DNA of 7,401 nt from Kiritimatiellales bacterium (GTDB taxonomy: Bacteria; Verrucomicrobiota; Kiritimatiellia; Kiritimatiellales; Pontiellaceae), in NCBI GenBank assembly GCA_030630445.1, contig DAOVNC010000170.1, forward strand, positions 1-7,401. The letters run 5' to 3'. The stretch's first letter is position 1. The number at the start of each line of letters is the position of its first letter. This document shows, piece by piece, positions 6,801 through 7,401 of the stretch. The notes under the pieces were generated by a model. It was not told the DNA's origin and did not search any database. It was given only the letters and a program-made list of their open reading frames with translations. Position numbers and translations under genes: made by a program.

Positions 6801-7005
6801 ATTTCCATTCGCCGTTGAGCGATTGGAACCACGGCGATGTGGTGCGGTCGTATTCCATGGCTGCCTTGGCATCGGGATAAACCATCATCGTCGCGCGCGG
6901 CGCCTCGCGGTTGATCTGCAACACGTCGAGATCGCTCCACTCCACCGCACGGCCGGAAGCCGCCAGTCCCAACACGATAAACATCATGGAAAACGTGGTT
7001 CTCAT
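3832..7005 (-). CDS. Secreted glycoside hydrolase family 2, LacZ-type beta-galactosidase
   Basis: Cleaves terminal beta-linked galactose-type residues by a retaining mechanism. Residues 1 to about 20 are a signal peptide (MRTTFSMMFIVLGLAASGRA), unlike cytoplasmic E. coli LacZ. Domain order follows LacZ: sugar-binding jelly roll (about 55-225), Ig-like (about 227-332), TIM barrel (about 334-625), a second Ig-like domain (about 635-725) and the small-chain domain (about 750-1025). The acid/base is Glu460 in WSMGNEAGGG and the nucleophile is Glu523 in AEYAHAMGNS. Also conserved are NRHEHH (353-358), NAVRTSHYPN (383-392), DEANIESHGM (409-418) and VGGNNSWG (995-1002), which holds the counterpart of LacZ Trp999. 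The 1057-residue length is close to LacZ (1024). The start has AAAGGAG 6 nt upstream. It is the first gene of the apparent operon with the sulfatase, pointing to a sulfated galactose-containing glycan. Related GH2 activities on galactose-like sugars are possible. Confidence 0.95.
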   Translation of the reverse strand: MRTTFSMMFIVLGLAASGRAVEWSDLDVLQINREAPRATMMVYPDAKAAMEYDRTTSPWFQSLNGEWKFNWVKKPADRPVDFYKPAFDVGGWGTIPVPANWEIEGHGLRWYTNVPYPFEPNPPNAPTEWNPVGSYRRTFEVSKDWDGRETYIVFDGVQSAFYLWINGEKVGYSQGSRTPAEFNITQYLKPGKNVLAAEVYRWSDGSYLEDQDFWRLSGIYRDVYLWSTAKSHVRDFAFVTDLDDQYKNAKLKFEAEILNPAGSIEVVLLDSKGKEIGRDKSPSRPSVSLAIPVRNPAKWSAETPTLYTALIALKDASGKTVEVIPQRVGFRTVEIKNSRFCVNGVPTTIKGVNRHEHHADTGHTIDRASMIRDIQLLKENNFNAVRTSHYPNMPMWYDLCDEYGIMLWDEANIESHGMRYGPESLAKHPEWEAAHLDRIQRMMQRDKNHASVAVWSMGNEAGGGVNFVACYQWLKENDPTRPTHYERGGDATTDIIARMYIGPGGLKNYADNPKNTKPFIVAEYAHAMGNSTGNLKEYWETMDADNTAQGGFVWDWMDQGIRLPVPEEFKKNMGTGPVKETFFAYGGWFEDPAGVHHDGNFCMNGLINAEQEAHPGLFVLKHVQRNVRVEAINLKSGKLKIENRYDATVLSDAVSGHWKIEANGVAVAEGEIPNLGIAPHTEKTVSLKFPPIVPKVGKEYFLTLEFRAKKGCHPLVVEGHLLAREQFELPAAKPAVLAPAKGAVSINDSASSIVVKGKGFEAVFDKSTGTLASYKANGMELIAEGGRPELSRAKNDNEMRQRPKFNPAWDAAGATASVEEVKAEKVGHAARITVRKLMPGVRAGFASVYTVLPSGEIVVEAAFNFEKTEKKMRPPLRVGMEWQVPAAFENIAWFGRGGETYADRKFEPVGLFNGTVDGQWTDYSRPQENGNKTDVRWLALTDTEGKGLLIVAEGALLEVGARHYSTQTMRESAYSFQMERAENIFLNIDAVQCGVGGNNSWGARALDPYRPLETTYRYAYRLQPLSGGVDAVENLLLKQVETTPSNVGELAARTVGK

Positions 7006-7011
7006 TACTAT

Positions 7012-7018
7012 CTCCTTT
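7012..7018 (-). promoter_or_regulatory. Shine-Dalgarno of the GH2 gene
   Basis: AAAGGAG on the minus strand ends 6 nt before the ATG at 7005. This strong match fixes the first methionine of MRTTFSMM as the start, rather than Met7 or Met8. The 107-bp gap upstream (7006-7112) should hold the operon promoter, but I see no convincing -35/-10 pair in it. Confidence 0.75.
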
Positions 7019-7047
7019 GTTTAATCTATTCCGTACCCAGCCCAAAA

Positions 7048-7067
7048 ATCATAGGGCGGGATCATAG
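7048..7067 (-). repeat. Direct repeat CTATGAT x2 upstream of the GH2 gene
   Basis: On the minus strand, CTATGAT occurs twice (7067-7061 and 7054-7048) separated by CCCGCC, a 13-nt period, 43-62 nt before the GH2 start. It could be an operator or part of the promoter, but two 7-mers in an AT-rich leader can also arise by chance. Confidence 0.3.
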
Positions 7068-7112
7068 TCAAAAGAACGCCTCTGGAAAATATAAACAGAC
7101 AAGCATTTCCGT

Positions 7113-7401
7113 TTATCCGCAGCATCGGGAATATCCATTCATTGATACAAATTCACCCATGTCCAAATTCAACATTCTTTCGAGCTCAGTCTCGCACCCC
7201 TCCCGGGTTTCGGAAAACAGGAACCCAAAAACGGGGTATTCATTAAAATCAATCTTCCTCAATTCGATGGGGCTCTCAAAAATAGAGCACACTTTTTCAT
7301 AGTCGAACGATTGGATCCGATCACCGGAGATGCCCGTCGAGTTTTCCAGCACAACCAAACTGAAGAGCTTCCCTTTCTTGCCTTCAAGAAGCGCTGGCCA
7401 A
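7113..7401 (-). CDS. C-terminal part of an unrecognised protein (start off the right edge)
   Basis: The last 95 residues are readable and the frame is open to the window edge, so the true start lies outside; the TTG at 7358 is not needed as a start. The visible part reads WPALLEGKKGKLFSLVVLEN at its beginning and ends GEFVSMNGYSRCCG before a TAA stop. It is a mixed, fairly hydrophilic sequence with no membrane segment, four Cys (two adjacent near the end) and no motif I can name. Base composition is visibly more AT-rich than in the GH2-sulfatase operon. It is in the same direction as the GH2 gene, 107 bp upstream, so it may or may not share the transcript. I recognise no family. Confidence 0.6.
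   Translation of the reverse strand, partial: WPALLEGKKGKLFSLVVLENSTGISGDRIQSFDYEKVCSIFESPIELRKIDFNEYPVFGFLFSETREGCETELERMLNLDMGEFVSMNGYSRCCG

Noticed and set aside
7041..7060. GCCC/GGGC inverted repeat as a terminator of the right-hand gene
   Set aside because: The stem is only 4 bp with a 10-nt loop, and the T-run lies inside the loop rather than after the stem.
7049..7077. TTGACT...TATGAT as a promoter for the GH2 operon
   Set aside because: The two boxes are only 12 nt apart, too short for a sigma70 promoter, and no other pair with good spacing stands out in the gap.
6271..7302. Plus-strand open frame of 343 codons opposite the GH2 start, running through the intergenic gap into the right-hand gene
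   Set aside because: It crosses two opposite-strand genes and the leader with its ribosome binding site, and has no motif or start signal. Treated as chance.

Overview
The window looks like part of a chromosome from a marine or sediment polysaccharide-degrading bacterium of the PVC group. My best guess is a Kiritimatiellota/Pontiella-like or related Verrucomicrobia-type organism. The reasons are a secreted Cys-type sulfatase next to a secreted LacZ-type GH2, a secreted protein with thrombospondin-3-like Asp-rich repeats, no SusC/SusD pair in view, and structured repeats between genes. This placement is inference; no rRNA or other marker gene is present.

Every gene I can support is on the minus strand, so the window reads from right to left. 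(1) 7113-7401 is the C-terminal end of an unrecognised gene that runs off the right edge. (2) A 107-bp gap follows, with a clear ribosome binding site. (3) 3832-7005 is a secreted GH2 beta-galactosidase-type enzyme of 1057 residues. (4) 2372-3835 is a secreted formylglycine sulfatase whose ATG overlaps the GH2 stop codon (ATGA). (5) 1159-2367 is a single-chain iron-sulfur L-serine dehydratase whose ATG lies 4 nt after the sulfatase stop. (6) 532-1158 is a 627-bp non-coding stretch with two structured inverted-repeat elements, a good sigma70-like promoter and a leader hairpin. (7) 1-531 is the N-terminal part of a secreted protein with Asp-rich Ca-binding-type repeats, cut by the left edge.

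The GH2, sulfatase and serine dehydratase genes are packed like a translationally coupled operon. The first two plausibly act together outside the cytoplasm: the sulfatase removes sulfate esters and the GH2 cleaves beta-linked galactose-type residues from a sulfated glycan. The cytoplasmic serine dehydratase (serine to pyruvate plus ammonia) is an unexpected third partner.

The most unusual signal lies in the non-coding stretch. The element at about 1001-1168 is an imperfect palindrome whose two inverted 25-nt cores differ only at paired, compensatory stem positions. Its right end supplies the stop codon of the serine dehydratase gene. The element at about 785-938 has a similar plan: two outer hairpins sharing a CAAAACC/GGTTTTG stem enclose two inverted arrays of four heptanucleotides around a central hairpin. 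I read both as REP/BIME- or MITE-like elements. Copy number in the genome cannot be seen from here.
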